Shown here in pieces: positions 14,902 to 21,192 of a stretch of DNA of 24,734 bases (positions are counted from its first letter, which is position 1; the number at the start of each line of letters is the position of its first letter). The stretch is taken from assembly GCA_937892025.1 (NCBI GenBank), contig CALAVA010000259.1, forward strand, positions 1 through 24,734, given 5' to 3'. Source of the DNA: an uncultured Bacteroidales bacterium. GTDB lineage: Bacteria > Bacteroidota > Bacteroidia > Bacteroidales > WCHB1-69. The notes beneath the pieces are model-generated. The model was not told where the DNA came from. It searched no databases and worked only from the letters and a program-made list of their open reading frames with translations. The position numbers and the translations under genes are program-made.

Positions 14902-14929
14902 ATTTTAACTTTTAATGATTACATTTATC

Positions 14930-14961
14930 AATGTATACAAAAAAATATGTTATAAAACAAA
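14930..14961 (-). promoter_or_regulatory. Promoter for the 14.9-12.0 kb operon
   Basis: Minus strand TTTG (14961-14958), 20-nt spacer, TATACATT (14937-14930), 29 nt above ATG 14901. Confidence 0.6.
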
Positions 14962-15170
14962 CTATTTATATAAAAATTCGGTAATAAAATTAATAAATTT
15001 ACGATTAACGTGCAAGAAAGTCAACTGCTTTAGCCGTGTGATGAATTGCACCCTATTATTAATATACATTTTTTTTGAAAAAATTCAATATTTTTCAACG
15101 TAACCGTTTCCGCTCAAAAACCAAAACTCATTGGTATTGAATCAGTACAAGAAACGGAATCTTAAAAACA
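14962..15170 (-). other. Intergenic leader with a second promoter-like site
   Basis: No gene seen. A second promoter-like element (TTG 15088-15086, N19, TATATTAA 15066-15059) would give a leader of about 150 nt before the palm-like gene. GAAACGG/CCGTTTC arms at 15151-15157 and 15105-15111 form a possible 7-bp stem. Confidence 0.4.
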
Positions 15171-15198
15171 AAAAAGCCTCGAAAATTCGGGGCTTTTT
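15171..15198 (-). terminator. Intrinsic terminator at the end of the tRNA array
   Basis: Long stem AAAAAGCC-(U/G)-CGAA paired with TTCG-GGCTTTTT, ending in a T-run on either strand. It sits below the last tRNA (Ser) and is the natural end of the array transcript. Confidence 0.9.
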
Positions 15199-15309
15199 TA
15201 TTATCAACATATTGTAAAATCTGAAAACTTACTACTCCAACCACTAAAGTAGTGAGGTCCTTTGTAGCAAGCACAAAGTGCTTTTGGGATGCATAGCATT
15301 TATCATTTG

Positions 15310-15396
15310 CGGAGACGGCAGGATTCGAACCTGCGGAGCTTTTAAGGGCCCAACTCCTTAGCAGAGAGCCGCCTTAAACCACTCGGCCACGTCTCC
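15310..15396 (-). tRNA. tRNA-Ser(GCT)
   Basis: Class II cloverleaf: acceptor GGAGACG/CGTCTCC, D-arm with GAGTGGTTT, anticodon loop CTGCTAA, long variable arm, T-arm GCAGG-TTCGAAT-CCTGC, discriminator G. CCA is not encoded. Confidence 0.95.
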
Positions 15397-16020
15397 ATAT
15401 AAAAATGCAAGTAAATTTACGAGATAAGGCTGAGAAACCAATTGTTTTTCAAATTGGTAGTTTGCAAAAATAGGCACTTGCAATTTATTTCTTTACTCAC
15501 CTGGTGCTTATCCCCTTATGGCCCCTCACGGAATCGGATGCTGTTCTCCTTTAACCAAATTGGTTACCAACACGGTTCGCTAATCAGTGGATACACTTTG
15601 GTTCCTGCTACGCCGTATCCTTACCATGGATATCTATACGGTTTACATTAGGTACTAAGTGGTCTGTACTTGCTATTTTGGATGTCTACATTGAGGACAA
15701 ATCCATTGTCTGTCAATCAACTTTAATTCCTTATTGATGTATTGTTATTTTGATAAAGTTATCATTTTTGTTAAAAAAAGTATAGAAAAATTTAATTTTT
15801 TATTTAATAGTTACTAACATCATAAAATGGATTTTCTAAAATGACAAGTGGAGTCGAAACCCATAAAAAAAACGGTTTACTTCCATTGAAACATTTCGGC
15901 TTTCGCATTATAGAAACCGCAAAAGACTTTCCCTTACCTACGATAAGGAACACAGTTTGAAAGGAACCTTTCAGGGACTTGTTACGTTACGTTGTGGCGC
16001 TACCAACTTCATCCTTTATG
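15397..16020 (-). other. Large untranslated segment with stable inverted repeats
   Basis: About 620 nt between tRNA-Ser and tRNA-Ala with no convincing ORF. 15420-15720 is less AT-rich than its flanks and holds several hairpins, including CCGTAT/ATACGG around ATCC/GGAT (15612-15641) and ACCAATT/AATTGGT (15438-15458). At 15842-15984 a T-loop-like motif (TTTCGACTCC) is enclosed by TAACAAGT/ACTTGTCA (7 of 8 pairs), like an interrupted tRNA; TTTTGCGG in between could be a TTG anticodon loop. A structured ncRNA is possible; no known family recognised (tmRNA, RNase P and group I motifs looked for by eye and not found). Confidence 0.4.
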
Positions 16021-16093
16021 TGGACCCGAAGAGAATCGAACTCTCCCACGCTCCGTGCAAGGGAGCATCGCCAGCCTTGGTACATGCGGGCCC
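16021..16093 (-). tRNA. tRNA-Ala(TGC)
   Basis: 73 nt. Acceptor GGGCCCG/CGGGTCC with A73, anticodon arm GCTCC-CTTGCAC-GGAGC, T-arm GAGAG-TTCGATT-CTCTT. The D-arm is irregular (GTACCAAGGCTGG with poor stem pairing). Confidence 0.78.
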
Positions 16094-16244
16094 ATAAAAA
16101 AGAAAGTGAACTATCGTTTCTTGTCATCCGACTTCTGAACCTCTTACAATTCTTTATCTCCTACATTATGACCGTGATATACTAACGGGATAGAACTAAC
16201 CACCAATTGTTTCGCCCTTGATGGAATTTTTACTTTCTATATTA

Positions 16245-16276
16245 CAAATATACAAACTATTTTTTAAAATAACAAA
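16245..16276 (-). promoter_or_regulatory. Bacteroidota-type promoter inside the tRNA array
   Basis: Exact TTTG (16276-16273), 20-nt spacer, TATATTTG (16252-16245). It would drive the last tRNAs (Ala, Ser). Confidence 0.7.
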
Positions 16277-16367
16277 TAAATTTATGACATACTCCCACGA
16301 ATGAATTCGTGTGGTTCTTTTTTTATTAAGAACACGTATTTGTTAATAAGTTATAGTTCGAAAAAAG

Positions 16368-16442
16368 TCGTGCCAACGGGACTCGAACCCGTAAATCTCA
16401 ACCGTGAAAGGGTTGCGTCCTAACCAATTAGACGATGGCACG
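16368..16442 (-). tRNA. tRNA-Glu(TTC)
   Basis: 75 nt. Acceptor CGTGCCA/TGGCACG, D-arm GTCTAATTGGTTAGGAC, anticodon arm CAACC-CTTTCAC-GGTTG, T-arm ACGGG-TTCGAGT-CCCGT, discriminator A. Confidence 0.95.
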
Positions 16443-16611
16443 ATTTTGCAGCGATTTGGTTCGCTGCCAACCTGCTCAATGCGCTGCCTTAGGCTGCTGC
16501 ATAAGCATAAGCATAATTTTCGTTGCCAGTTATTTTATGGCATCTCGGATGTCTACTTCCATTGTACTCATTAGCAATCAATTCCAAGATGGCCCATATT
16601 ATGTTTTTTTG

Positions 16612-16700
16612 TCGGATGCCATGGAGTTGAACCACAATTTTAAGCCAGAACTAGGCATTTTCAAAATGCTCAGTCTTGTACCTTGAGTACTTTATAAACC
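16612..16700 (-). pseudogene. tRNA-like locus with broken 5' half
   Basis: A standard T-arm (GTGG-TTCAACT-CCAT) and 3' acceptor strand GCATCCG are present, but no matching 5' acceptor is found nearby. The anticodon arm is replaced by a near-perfect hairpin (GCATT-TTGAA-AATGC) with a contracted loop. Decayed tRNA or non-decoding tRNA-like RNA. Confidence 0.5.
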
Positions 16701-16746
16701 GTATAACTATTATGGTAAATAGTTCCATCAAGGCGCACCCGTTAAG

Positions 16747-16814
16747 TGGACCATAAGGGACTCGAACCCTTGTCTTACTCAACTTTCCTTTGATTATCAA
16801 CAACAAACCGATTG
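16747..16814 (-). pseudogene. tRNA 3' half without matching 5' half
   Basis: T-arm AAGGG-TTCGAGT-CCCTT and acceptor strand ATGGTCC-A are intact, but the 45 nt up to the next tRNA give no 5' acceptor (GGACCAT) and no convincing anticodon arm. Confidence 0.5.
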
Positions 16815-16887
16815 TGGGGTGTGACGGACTCGAACCGCCGTGAGAACCACGTCAAGTTCCCATACTAAACCACTATATGAACTCCCC
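16815..16887 (-). tRNA. tRNA-Val(GAC)
   Basis: 73 nt. Acceptor GGGGAGT/ACACCCC (one A-A mismatch), D-arm with GTGGTTTAGTAT, T-arm GGCGG-TTCGAGT-CCGTC. Anticodon region GGAAC-TTGACGT-GGTTC has one mismatch as a 7-nt loop, or pairs better as GAAC/GTTC with an 8-nt loop, which would be unusual. Confidence 0.8.
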
Positions 16888-17058
16888 ATGTAAGAAATTT
16901 ACATTTCACTATCGTGCCTCCACCCTGAGACGCTTGGCGACTTTATGTGGCACGCACTAACTTTTCGTACTTATTTAAGGTACGTGTGTCCTTCTTTTCT
17001 TATATTATTTAGATTACAGGAATCTATAGTTTTTTTTCACCTTGTGGGAACCAAAAGT

Positions 17059-17140
17059 CACCCACAGTTGGACTCGAACCAACAATATTTTGTTTCACAA
17101 ACAAATGTATTAACCTTTTTGAATCTTGCTGTGAAATTCC
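17059..17140 (-). tRNA. tRNA-His(GTG)-like, acceptor stem unpaired
   Basis: Anticodon arm TTTGT-TTGTGAA-ACAAA (GTG) and T-arm GTTGG-TTCGAGT-CCAAC look functional, and GATTCAAAAAGGTTAATAC resembles a His D-arm. The 5' strand that should pair with TGTGGGT is CACAGCA (three or more mismatches). The ACAGCA there also occurs in other interrupted tRNAs of the array. Confidence 0.5.
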
Positions 17141-17259
17141 TTTTAATCTATTTTTCAAGTTTGATTAATCCAAGATAAAGCATACTGTGATGATTTGGAC
17201 AAAACCAAACAAGGTTATTAATATTTATTTATTTCTTATTTTTCAAAACCACAATATTG

Positions 17260-17332
17260 CGGGAATAACGGGACTCGAACCCGTACCACAGGGCGTGACA
17301 AGCCCGCATTGTAACCATTCAACCATACTCCC
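17260..17332 (-). tRNA. tRNA-Asp(GTC)
   Basis: 73 nt. Acceptor GGGAGTA/TATTCCC, anticodon arm CGGGC-TTGTCAC-GCCCT, T-arm ACGGG-TTCGAGT-CCCGT, discriminator G as expected for Asp. Confidence 0.95.
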
Positions 17333-17340
17333 ATAAAAAC

Positions 17341-17423
17341 AGGAAACATTTTTGTGGAATCGAATAACCTAATCTGATTTACAGTCAAATTTTTAAACAT
17401 GAGAAAGATTGCTGTATGTTTCC
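17341..17423 (-). pseudogene. Degenerate tRNA-Tyr(GTA)-like locus
   Basis: Perfect 7-bp acceptor GGAAACA/TGTTTCC and a good anticodon arm TTTGA-CTGTAAA-TCAGA (GTA), but the D-arm lacks GG (TACAGCAATCTTTCTC) and the T-arm (TTATTCGATTCCACAAAAA) cannot form a normal stem. An intact tRNA-Tyr lies at 22248-22331, so this may be a decaying extra copy. Confidence 0.5.
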
Positions 17424-17429
17424 TTGTTG

Positions 17430-17501
17430 AGCGGTGTATCGGAATCGAACATACATCTTCAGTATGGCAAACTGATATACTAACCGTTGTACTAACACCG
17501 C
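17430..17501 (-). tRNA. tRNA-Gly(GCC), copy 1, defective T-stem
   Basis: 72 nt. Acceptor GCGGTGT/ACACCGC and anticodon arm TCAGT-TTGCCAT-ACTGA are perfect and differ from copy 2 (20579) by compensated changes. The T-stem GTATG/CCGAT has uncompensated mismatches where copy 2 has GTCGG/CCGAT. Confidence 0.8.
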
Positions 17502-17773
17502 ATTAAAGGAGTAAAACCCGCTAAGTCTACTTATCCTTTTCGTAAAATGCCTGTACACAACACTTCACAAGTTCCTCCTGTGTTTTTGGGCGGACATTCG
17601 TCTTCTCCCAGTAAAATCCAGGGCTTCAATAACAAAGCTTCACCCATAGTTTCGCAAACAAGGCTATTAAGAAGTATGATACGAATTACATCCGCTTAAC
17701 TTGCATCACCGTGAGCACAATTCGTATTCAATCACGGTCTATGTTTTGCCTTATTCACTAAATAGTTGAGGTA
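17502..17773 (-). other. Array spacer, one very short possible ORF
   Basis: No RNA gene assigned. A 38-codon ORF (ATG 17647 to TAA 17531, product starting MGEALLLKPWILLGEDECPP, three Cys) is open but weak; chance occurrence cannot be excluded. Confidence 0.25.
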
Positions 17774-17841
17774 GATGTGCCTGAGATTCGCACCTCTTTC
17801 AGCACGGCCACGTGCGTCCCGTGCCGATACCATTTAACATC
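17774..17841 (-). pseudogene. tRNA-like locus with altered anticodon and T arms
   Basis: T-loop TGCGAAT in place of TTCGAAT, acceptor GATGTTA/GCACATC pairing at 5 of 7, and an anticodon arm replaced by a G/C-rich hairpin (GGCACGGGACGCACGTGGCC, 17805-17824) without U33. Likely decayed. Confidence 0.4.
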
Positions 17842-17977
17842 CATGGGTTATGCATCACCCATAAACGGCGATTTTATACTTGGCCATACTCTTAGTCACC
17901 TCCCTCTTTACTGAGTGCATCCCCTCTTTGGGCTGTTAGACTTTTCAAAAGTTTTAACTATTGTTTCTTTACGCCAG

Positions 17978-18059
17978 TACCTCAGGTGGGAGTCGAACCC
18001 ACAGTGGCTCAGCCGCTACATCCTAAGTGTAGTCCCTATACCAGTTCGGGTACTGAGGC
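17978..18059 (-). tRNA. tRNA-Leu(TAG)
   Basis: 82 nt class II. Acceptor GCCTCAG/CTGAGGT, anticodon arm CTACA-CTTAGGA-TGTAG, variable arm GCGGCTGAGCCACTG, T-arm GTGGG-TTCGACT-CCCAC, A73. Confidence 0.95.
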
Positions 18060-18098
18060 AAACCCAAATAACACTACTGATGATGCCATTATTGTAAT

Positions 18099-18128
18099 CT
18101 GATATACTAACCGTTGTACTAACAACGC
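18099..18128 (-). pseudogene. 5' fragment of tRNA-Gly
   Basis: The acceptor/D-arm half (GTTAGTACAACGGTTAGTATATCAG on the minus strand, positions 18124-18100) is identical to both tRNA-Gly copies and shares the gcattaaa flank with copy 1. The anticodon arm and 3' half are missing. Confidence 0.75.
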
Positions 18129-18258
18129 ATTAAAAAATCTTCTACACAGTAAGCCAAGTGCATGCTTCATTCTTACTCCTTATTATTGTTCCAGTTTACC
18201 TCGTCCGGTAACCAAAACACTAAACCAACCCTCAATCCCTCGAAGATTTATTATGTTG

Positions 18259-18332
18259 AGCCGCTTGTTGGATTCGAACCAACAACCTGAGCATTACAAG
18301 TGCACTGCTCTACCAATTGAAGCTAAAGCGGC
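18259..18332 (-). tRNA. tRNA-Thr(TGT)
   Basis: 74 nt. Acceptor GCCGCTT/AAGCGGC, D-arm GCTTCAATTGGTAGAGC, anticodon loop CTTGTAA, T-arm GTTGG-TTCGAAT-CCAAC. Confidence 0.95.
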
Positions 18333-18391
18333 ATAAACGGATTTTTAGCTTGTCTATCGGTGTGCAAAAATCCTAAAAGCGTCACCTTTTA

Positions 18392-18416
18392 TTAAAAACG
18401 AAAACCGTTTTTTTTT
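18392..18416 (-). terminator. Weak intrinsic terminator after the lipoprotein gene
   Basis: Stem AAAAACG/CGTTTTT with a 5-nt loop at 18394-18413, with T-rich sequence following on the minus strand, about 70 nt below the lipoprotein stop. Stem is A/T-rich, so strength is uncertain. A second inverted repeat GGATTTTT/AAAAATCC spans 18339-18373. Confidence 0.4.
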
Positions 18417-18483
18417 CCAATATTTAAAGTCCTGATTGCTACTAAAATTTGCTGTTAGGTTTTCTAATTTTATTTCTTAATCG

Positions 18484-19104
18484 TTATTCGACCACTTCTT
18501 CAACGATTTCCACCACTTCTTCTTCAAGACAGTTGAATGCCGGGCTTGTTTCACTAACATCACCGTCTATTGCATCAACATATAATTGGGATTCATTATT
18601 CCCAAAAATATATTGAGGGTTTTCCGGACATGGACCAACTTCAAGTCTCAATATGCAATTTCTCGAATGTGGTTTTGGATAGTTTACTTCGTTTATGAGT
18701 TTGAAGGCATCTTTATATGTAAGAACGAAATCTTCTTTGCACATTGGAATGTCTTCCATCCAAGTGTCATTAACCTTTTCAATACTTAAGATTTCACCAA
18801 CATGACTGAAGATAACTACTGTAGGCTGAAGTGTACTGTCAACAAGTGTCAATGCTTGGAACACATTTGTTATGCTTTCAAATGAGCCATCACATTCTTC
18901 ATCAAGGTAGTTATTTAAAACAATTTGCGTCTCGTAATAAACAAAACACGTATCATAATTGTCTACCATGTACTTGGTATCTTCTGCCAACAAATTCTCA
19001 ACAACAATCTCTTTCTTATTGTCGTCTTTCTTCTTAAACCAATCGCAAGATGTCAAAGAAATTGCCATCAAAGCAATCATTAATACTGATAAAATTCTCT
19101 TCAT
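18484..19104 (-). CDS. Lipoprotein of unknown function inside the tRNA array
   Basis: 206 aa. Type II signal peptide MKRILSVLMIALMAISLTSC with lipobox LTSC (Cys20), followed by a Lys/Asp-rich tether (DWFKKKDDNKKE), a mixed alpha/beta domain with six or more Cys (NNYLDEECDGSF, NCILRLEVGPCPENP) and an acidic Glu/Val tail. It should be anchored in a bacterial membrane and face the periplasm or cell surface. It resembles the small orphan lipoproteins of Bacteroidota; no family recognised. It is flanked by tRNA-Leu(CAA) above and tRNA-Thr below, so its mRNA must be cut from tRNA precursors. Phage lipoproteins often block superinfection, which is a possible role here by analogy. Confidence 0.85.
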   Translation of the reverse strand: MKRILSVLMIALMAISLTSCDWFKKKDDNKKEIVVENLLAEDTKYMVDNYDTCFVYYETQIVLNNYLDEECDGSFESITNVFQALTLVDSTLQPTVVIFSHVGEILSIEKVNDTWMEDIPMCKEDFVLTYKDAFKLINEVNYPKPHSRNCILRLEVGPCPENPQYIFGNNESQLYVDAIDGDVSETSPAFNCLEEEVVEIVEEVVE

Positions 19105-19144
19105 ACTTTTTTTTTAATTTAATTATTATTCGGCTTTTCAACCG

Positions 19145-19226
19145 TGGGCAAGGAGGGAGTCGAACCCTCACGCATTTCTGCGATGGCTTTTGGGACCATT
19201 GTGTCTACCAATTCCACCACTTGCCC
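19145..19226 (-). tRNA. tRNA-Leu(CAA) with C33
   Basis: 82 nt class II. Acceptor GGGCAAG/CTTGCCC, Leu-type D-arm (GTGGAATTGGTAGACAC), anticodon arm ATGGT-CCCAAAA-GCCAT, variable arm CGCAGAAATGCG, T-arm GAGGG-TTCGACT-CCCTC, A73. Position 33 reads C instead of the near-universal U. Confidence 0.88.
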
Positions 19227-19255
19227 ACATTCCATAAATAGTATAAAAATGAAAC

Positions 19256-19594
19256 CTGTGTGATTTGCGGAGTCACACACATAAAAACACACTGTTGATA
19301 CCACGATATATCAACCATTAGGGCGCAACCAAGCATTTTTACCTATATTACCCCAACTTTACCTTTACGCCATATAGCAAAGGCTATTGTATATTTGGTC
19401 CCACTTGGGGATTCATTATTACGAAATATGTGCGACTTGCGTAGTCACACACACAAAGACGAACAGTTGGCTCCATGATATGCCAACGTTAAGGATTAAC
19501 TGAATAATCATCTTCACCACTATTTTCCTGACTTCTTCACAAACCATTTTTTGTGAATATGCTATATCAGGGCCCACTTGGTATTTCATTAGTC
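19256..19594 (-). repeat. Two diverged tandem copies of a ~173-bp structured element
   Basis: Matching blocks are spaced by exactly 173 nt (agtcacacac at 19271 and 19444; ccacttgg at 19401 and 19574). Each copy holds a hairpin whose arms changed together (GTTGATA/TATCAAC versus GTTGGC/GCCAAC) and a second long hairpin with a 7-nt loop (TCCGCAA versus TACGCAA). The lower copy is littered with stops; a chance ORF crosses the upper one. This points to RNA structure rather than protein. Confidence 0.7.
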
Positions 19595-19720
19595 GGGACG
19601 TCTGGAGTCGAACCAAAACCACGGAAACCCAAATTCATCGCATTTTAAATATTGCTGTCTAATTCCATGTCTGAAATATAATTAGTCGCTACGTGTGCTG
19701 CCACTACCCAACTTGCAAGA
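19593..19720 (-). tRNA. Interrupted tRNA-like locus (insert family member)
   Basis: Intact T-arm TTTGG-TTCGACT-CCAGA and acceptor strand CGTCCCG-A; the D-arm-like half GTTG-GGTAGTGG-CAGC lies upstream, separated by an insert homologous to those in the loci at 19720 and 22341. The 5' acceptor strand does not pair with the 3' one, so a working tRNA is doubtful. Confidence 0.45.
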
Positions 19721-19847
19721 GATGGAAGAGGGATTCGAACCACCATTTCGGAATTGGAATTTCATTGCTAAATTCTGCTGTTAAATTTCATTTCCGACTG
19801 AAATCATTTTGTTTGCTATGTGTCCTAATCCATTAGACGATTCCATC
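19720..19847 (-). tRNA. tRNA with a ~50-nt insert (identity unclear)
   Basis: Perfect acceptor GATGGAA/TTCCATC and D-arm GTCT-AATGGATTA-GGAC, and T-arm GGTGG-TTCGAAT-CCCTC, but 128 nt in total. Between D-arm and variable region lies an insert with a hairpin ATTTCA/TGAAAT and the motif TTAACAGCAG, shared with two other loci. If CGGAA/TTCCG is the anticodon stem, the loop itself is also enlarged. It may be an intron-bearing tRNA; the anticodon cannot be read safely. Confidence 0.55.
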
Positions 19848-19857
19848 TAAAAAGTGC

Positions 19858-19967
19858 AATTGAAATCCTTGCAATTAAATCTTAATAGCCCCAAGGTGTA
19901 TCTTGCAGTGTTTAATGGTCGCTTTACAATGGTATCCCATAACCAACTACTAAGACTGATTTCAATT
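19858..19967 (-). other. Spacer closed by a perfect 10-bp inverted repeat
   Basis: AATTGAAATC (19858-19867) and GATTTCAATT (19958-19967) could pair and enclose about 90 nt. No complete tRNA fold found inside; possibly a processing or tRNA-derived structure. Confidence 0.5.
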
Positions 19968-19974
19968 ACAACTG

Positions 19975-20061
19975 CGGAGGCGGCAGGATTCGAACCTGCG
20001 GGCCCCTTACGAGGCCAACGGTTTTCAAGACCGCCGCCTTAAACCACTCAGCCACGCCTCC
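19975..20061 (-). tRNA. tRNA-Ser(TGA)
   Basis: 87 nt class II. Acceptor GGAGGCG/CGCCTCC, D-arm with GAGTGGTTT, anticodon arm CGGT-CTTGAAA-ACCG, long variable arm, T-arm GCAGG-TTCGAAT-CCTGC, G73. Confidence 0.95.
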
Positions 20062-20333
20062 GTAAGAAGGTTGTGTGTATCACTACAGACAACCTTTAGA
20101 AGTTGTATTTATTCAGATTTCACAATACGTCAAAGAACTCTGTCCTTTTGAGAAAACGCTAAGTATCACTTTTCAGGCTTACGAATTGACGTTTTAAAGA
20201 TGACCTCTCTCACCTTACCTTTTACCGACTGACTGAGCGGATTAGCTTCCAAGTACCACTTTTATCGCAAACCGTAATCTGCGACTACCGACTGGGCGGC
20301 TTGATATATTCTTTCAAAGAACTTTTGATATTG
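20062..20333 (-). other. Array spacer with hairpins and two boxA-like motifs
   Basis: No gene seen. Contains an 8-bp stem AAGGTTGT/ACAACCTT (20067-20096), copies of GTTCTTTGA at 20130-20138 and 20314-20322, and two related segments (cgactgactgagcgg / cgactgggcggc, each near aagtaYcactttt), suggesting an old internal duplication. Confidence 0.4.
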
Positions 20334-20365
20334 CAAATATACAAATTGAATTTGTAAAAAGCAAA
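20334..20365 (-). promoter_or_regulatory. Consensus Bacteroidota promoter inside the tRNA array
   Basis: TTTG (20365-20362), 20-nt spacer, TATATTTG (20341-20334), followed 12 nt later by GTTCTTTGA. Same arrangement as at 22984-23015. Confidence 0.75.
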
Positions 20366-20385
20366 TCTTTTTTCTTATCTTTTTG

Positions 20386-20456
20386 TGGCGATGGGAAGAG
20401 TTGAACTTCCGTATGGGCCTTATGAGAGCCCCGTTCTACCGTTAGACTACATCGCC
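20386..20456 (-). tRNA. tRNA-Met/Ile2(CAT)
   Basis: 71 nt. Acceptor GGCGATG/CATCGCC, D-arm GTCTAACGGTAGAAC, anticodon arm GGGCT-CTCATAA-GGCCC, T-arm GGAAG-TTCAACT-CTTCC, A73. The paired G1-C72 argues against initiator tRNA; elongator Met or lysidine-type Ile cannot be separated here. Confidence 0.93.
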
Positions 20457-20578
20457 TACACCCCTAATGTGCTATTTTAAAATCGCCCTAGGGAAAGCGA
20501 TAACCATCTAAAGTATGGTGTGCCCATTGTACTTGAGGATGCCACATATCACCTTCAGGTAATCTAAAGTTACCTTAG

Positions 20579-20650
20579 AGCAGCGTATCGGAATCGAACC
20601 GACATCTTCAGCATGGCAAGCTGATATACTAACCGTTGTACTAACGCTGC
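20579..20650 (-). tRNA. tRNA-Gly(GCC), copy 2
   Basis: 72 nt. Acceptor GCAGCGT/ACGCTGC, anticodon arm TCAGC-TTGCCAT-GCTGA, T-arm GTCGG-TTCGATT-CCGAT, U73. Intact version of the 17430 copy. Confidence 0.95.
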
Positions 20651-20654
20651 ATTT

Positions 20655-20825
20655 TTACCATTCCAAACCCGACCACTTTTTCAACAAAGACTTTACGTCT
20701 TGAGTAATCGGTACTCTCCTTAGTTTCTTATGCCTCTCTTTTTTAGCGCCTTTCCTTGATGAATGCCTGTTATGGGCTTCTGTGTTCATCCAAGGTTCGG
20801 GCTGTTCTCCGTATGAAAGTCCCAT
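20655..20825 (-). CDS. Small basic protein, 56 aa
   Basis: ATG 20825 to TAA 20655. The product starts MGLSYGEQPEPWMNTEAHNR and continues with a highly basic stretch (HSSRKGAKKERHKKLRRVP) and a short helix ending KKWSGLEW. It is placed between tRNA-Arg(CCT) and tRNA-Gly, 4 nt above the latter. Composition (over a quarter Lys/Arg) suggests nucleic-acid or ribosome binding; no family recognised. Base composition is less AT-rich than the surrounding spacers, in keeping with coding sequence. Confidence 0.6.
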   Translation of the reverse strand: MGLSYGEQPEPWMNTEAHNRHSSRKGAKKERHKKLRRVPITQDVKSLLKKWSGLEW

Positions 20826-20844
20826 ATTCTAATTATTTAAGTTG

Positions 20845-20916
20845 TACTCCTATTAGGACTCGAACCTAAATCAAAAGTTTAGGAAACTTCTATTCTCTCC
20901 CTTGAACTATAGGAGC
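20845..20916 (-). tRNA. tRNA-Arg(CCT)
   Basis: 72 nt. Acceptor GCTCCTA/TAGGAGT, D-arm GTTC...GAAT, anticodon loop TTCCTAA, T-arm TTAGG-TTCGAGT-CCTAA, A73. Confidence 0.93.
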
Positions 20917-20924
20917 ATGTTTTG

Positions 20925-20996
20925 TAGCCCCACTAGGACTCGAACCTAGATTTGGTGCTTAGAAGGCACTCGTTCTATCCCTTGAACTATGGAGCC
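20925..20996 (-). tRNA. tRNA-Arg(TCT)
   Basis: 72 nt. Acceptor GGCTCCA/TGGGGCT, anticodon loop CTTCTAA, T-arm CTAGG-TTCGAGT-CCTAG, A73. Only 8 nt from tRNA-Arg(CCT), to which it is clearly related. Confidence 0.93.
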
Positions 20997-21020
20997 ATGT
21001 TTTTCAAAGAACAAATTATG

Positions 21021-21190
21021 TGGTGCCCAGTGGACTCGAACCACCTTAGCCGGATTTGCTCCGTGTATCGGATTTGAACCGATGAGTTAGACGATTAGCG
21101 TCTTGCGTTTTCCTCTTCGCCAACACGAAGTTTAATTTACAGTTTATTCTGTATTCAGTCCGGTGCATATACCATATCTGCCAGAGCACC
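21021..21190 (-). tRNA. Split tRNA (Cys-GCA or Phe-GAA) interrupted in the anticodon loop
   Basis: The 5' part (GGTGCTC, D-arm GCA...TGC, anticodon strand CCGGA-CT) and the 3' part (GCAAA-TCCGG, variable CTAA, T-arm GGTGG-TTCGAGT-CCACT, acceptor GGGCACC-A) are separated by about 97 nt. Acceptor (7 of 7 pairs) and anticodon stem (5 of 5) match across the gap. Removing the insert after U33 gives loop CTGCAAA (GCA); removing it after position 36/37 gives CTGAAAA (GAA, which fits A73 better). The insert holds a second cloverleaf. The endonuclease gene stops 2 nt before its 5' end. Confidence 0.8.
21059..21129 (-). tRNA. tRNA-like cloverleaf nested inside the split tRNA
   Basis: 71 nt. Acceptor TTCGTGT/ACACGGA (one G-U), D-arm GCG...CGC with GG in the loop, T-arm ATCGG-TTCAAAT-CCGAT. 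The anticodon arm AGACG-CTAAT-CGTCT has a 5-nt loop (or 7 nt GCTAATC without U33, centre TAA), so normal decoding is doubtful. Its 3' end touches the 3' exon of the host tRNA. Confidence 0.65.
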
Positions 21191-21192
21191 AA

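Noticed and set aside
15420..15720. tmRNA, RNase P RNA or group I intron in the large spacer
   Set aside because: No tag-peptide frame with tRNA-like ends, no conserved RNase P core, and no group I P7-type motifs could be found by eye.
19419..19622. 67-codon minus ORF across the upper tandem element and a tRNA T-arm
   Set aside because: The homologous lower copy is full of stops and the conserved features are hairpins, so it is not coding.
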